The position numbers and the translations under genes were made by a program. A stretch of DNA of 5,315 nucleotides from CAKSIW01 sp045576435 (GTDB lineage: Bacteria; Bacillota; Clostridia; Monoglobales; Monoglobaceae), in NCBI GenBank assembly GCA_045576435.1, contig JAZNGL010000044.1:1-5315 (forward strand), in the 5' to 3' direction. Shown here in pieces: positions 5,284-5,315 of this stretch. How positions within the stretch are numbered: the first letter of the stretch is position 1; each line of letters opens with the position of its first letter. The notes below the pieces were generated by a model. It searched no databases, was not told the origin of the DNA, and was given only the letters and a program-made list of their open reading frames with translations.

Positions 5284-5287
5284 TCAA
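5259..5287 (-). promoter_or_regulatory. Promoter of the 56-residue gene, overlapped by operators
   Basis: TTGACT (complement of 5282-5287) and TACTAT (complement of 5259-5264) are 17 bases apart, with TGA just before the -10 giving an extended -10. The predicted start is near 5252, inside the palindrome, with a leader of about 28 bases. Confidence 0.7.
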
Positions 5288-5315
5288 GCACTATTGGATA
5301 TAATTATCGTGGGTG

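Noticed and set aside
5299..5304. TATAAT on the plus strand as a divergent promoter
   Set aside because: No -35 box lies at 16-18 bases (TTGCCT is 21 away) and the gene it would serve is outside the window. It is kept only as a hint in the operator finding.

Overview
The window is AT-rich, with strong Shine-Dalgarno sites (AGGAGG type) and close-to-consensus sigma-A promoters. Its gene content is typical of the class Clostridia (Bacillota): a YtvI-like sporulation membrane protein, an archaeal-type (ApgM) phosphoglycerate mutase and a secreted stalk-domain protein. I read it as chromosomal DNA of a probably spore-forming, perhaps uncultured clostridial bacterium. No genus can be named from the sequence.

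Layout, left to right. (1) 1-132 is the orfA-side end of an IS3-family insertion sequence that runs off the left edge. Only the first 30 codons of its transposase are visible, and they are preceded by a near-perfect hairpin. (2) 156-1452, minus strand, is a probable two-gene unit: rsmE (16S rRNA m3U1498 methyltransferase) followed by an unrecognised four-helix membrane protein, driven by a good promoter at 1503-1531. (3) 1677-2621, plus strand, is a secreted protein with a copper-amine-oxidase-type stalk domain and two tandem C-terminal modules. It ends at a strong hairpin terminator. (4) 2651-4947, minus strand, is an apgM-ytvI pair with 35 bp between the genes. It is driven by a consensus promoter (TTGACA-18-TATAAT), and both genes use non-ATG start codons (TTG and GTG) behind strong ribosome binding sites. 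The ytvI stop codon lies inside the terminator hairpin of the convergent stalk gene. (5) 5054-5224, minus strand, is a 56-codon gene. Its promoter is covered by three copies of a CTATATAGGC-type element, two of which form a 28-bp near-palindrome reaching from the -10 box to the ribosome binding site.

Most of the window is ordinary housekeeping and envelope content. No complete new multigene system is visible. The parts most worth a second look are the tightly operated small gene at the right edge, whose putative repressor would lie outside the window, and the insertion-sequence hairpin that looks able both to terminate incoming transcripts and to hide the transposase ribosome binding site. 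No gene-free stretch exceeds 300 bases. The longest, 1453-1676, holds the divergent promoters of rsmE and the stalk gene.
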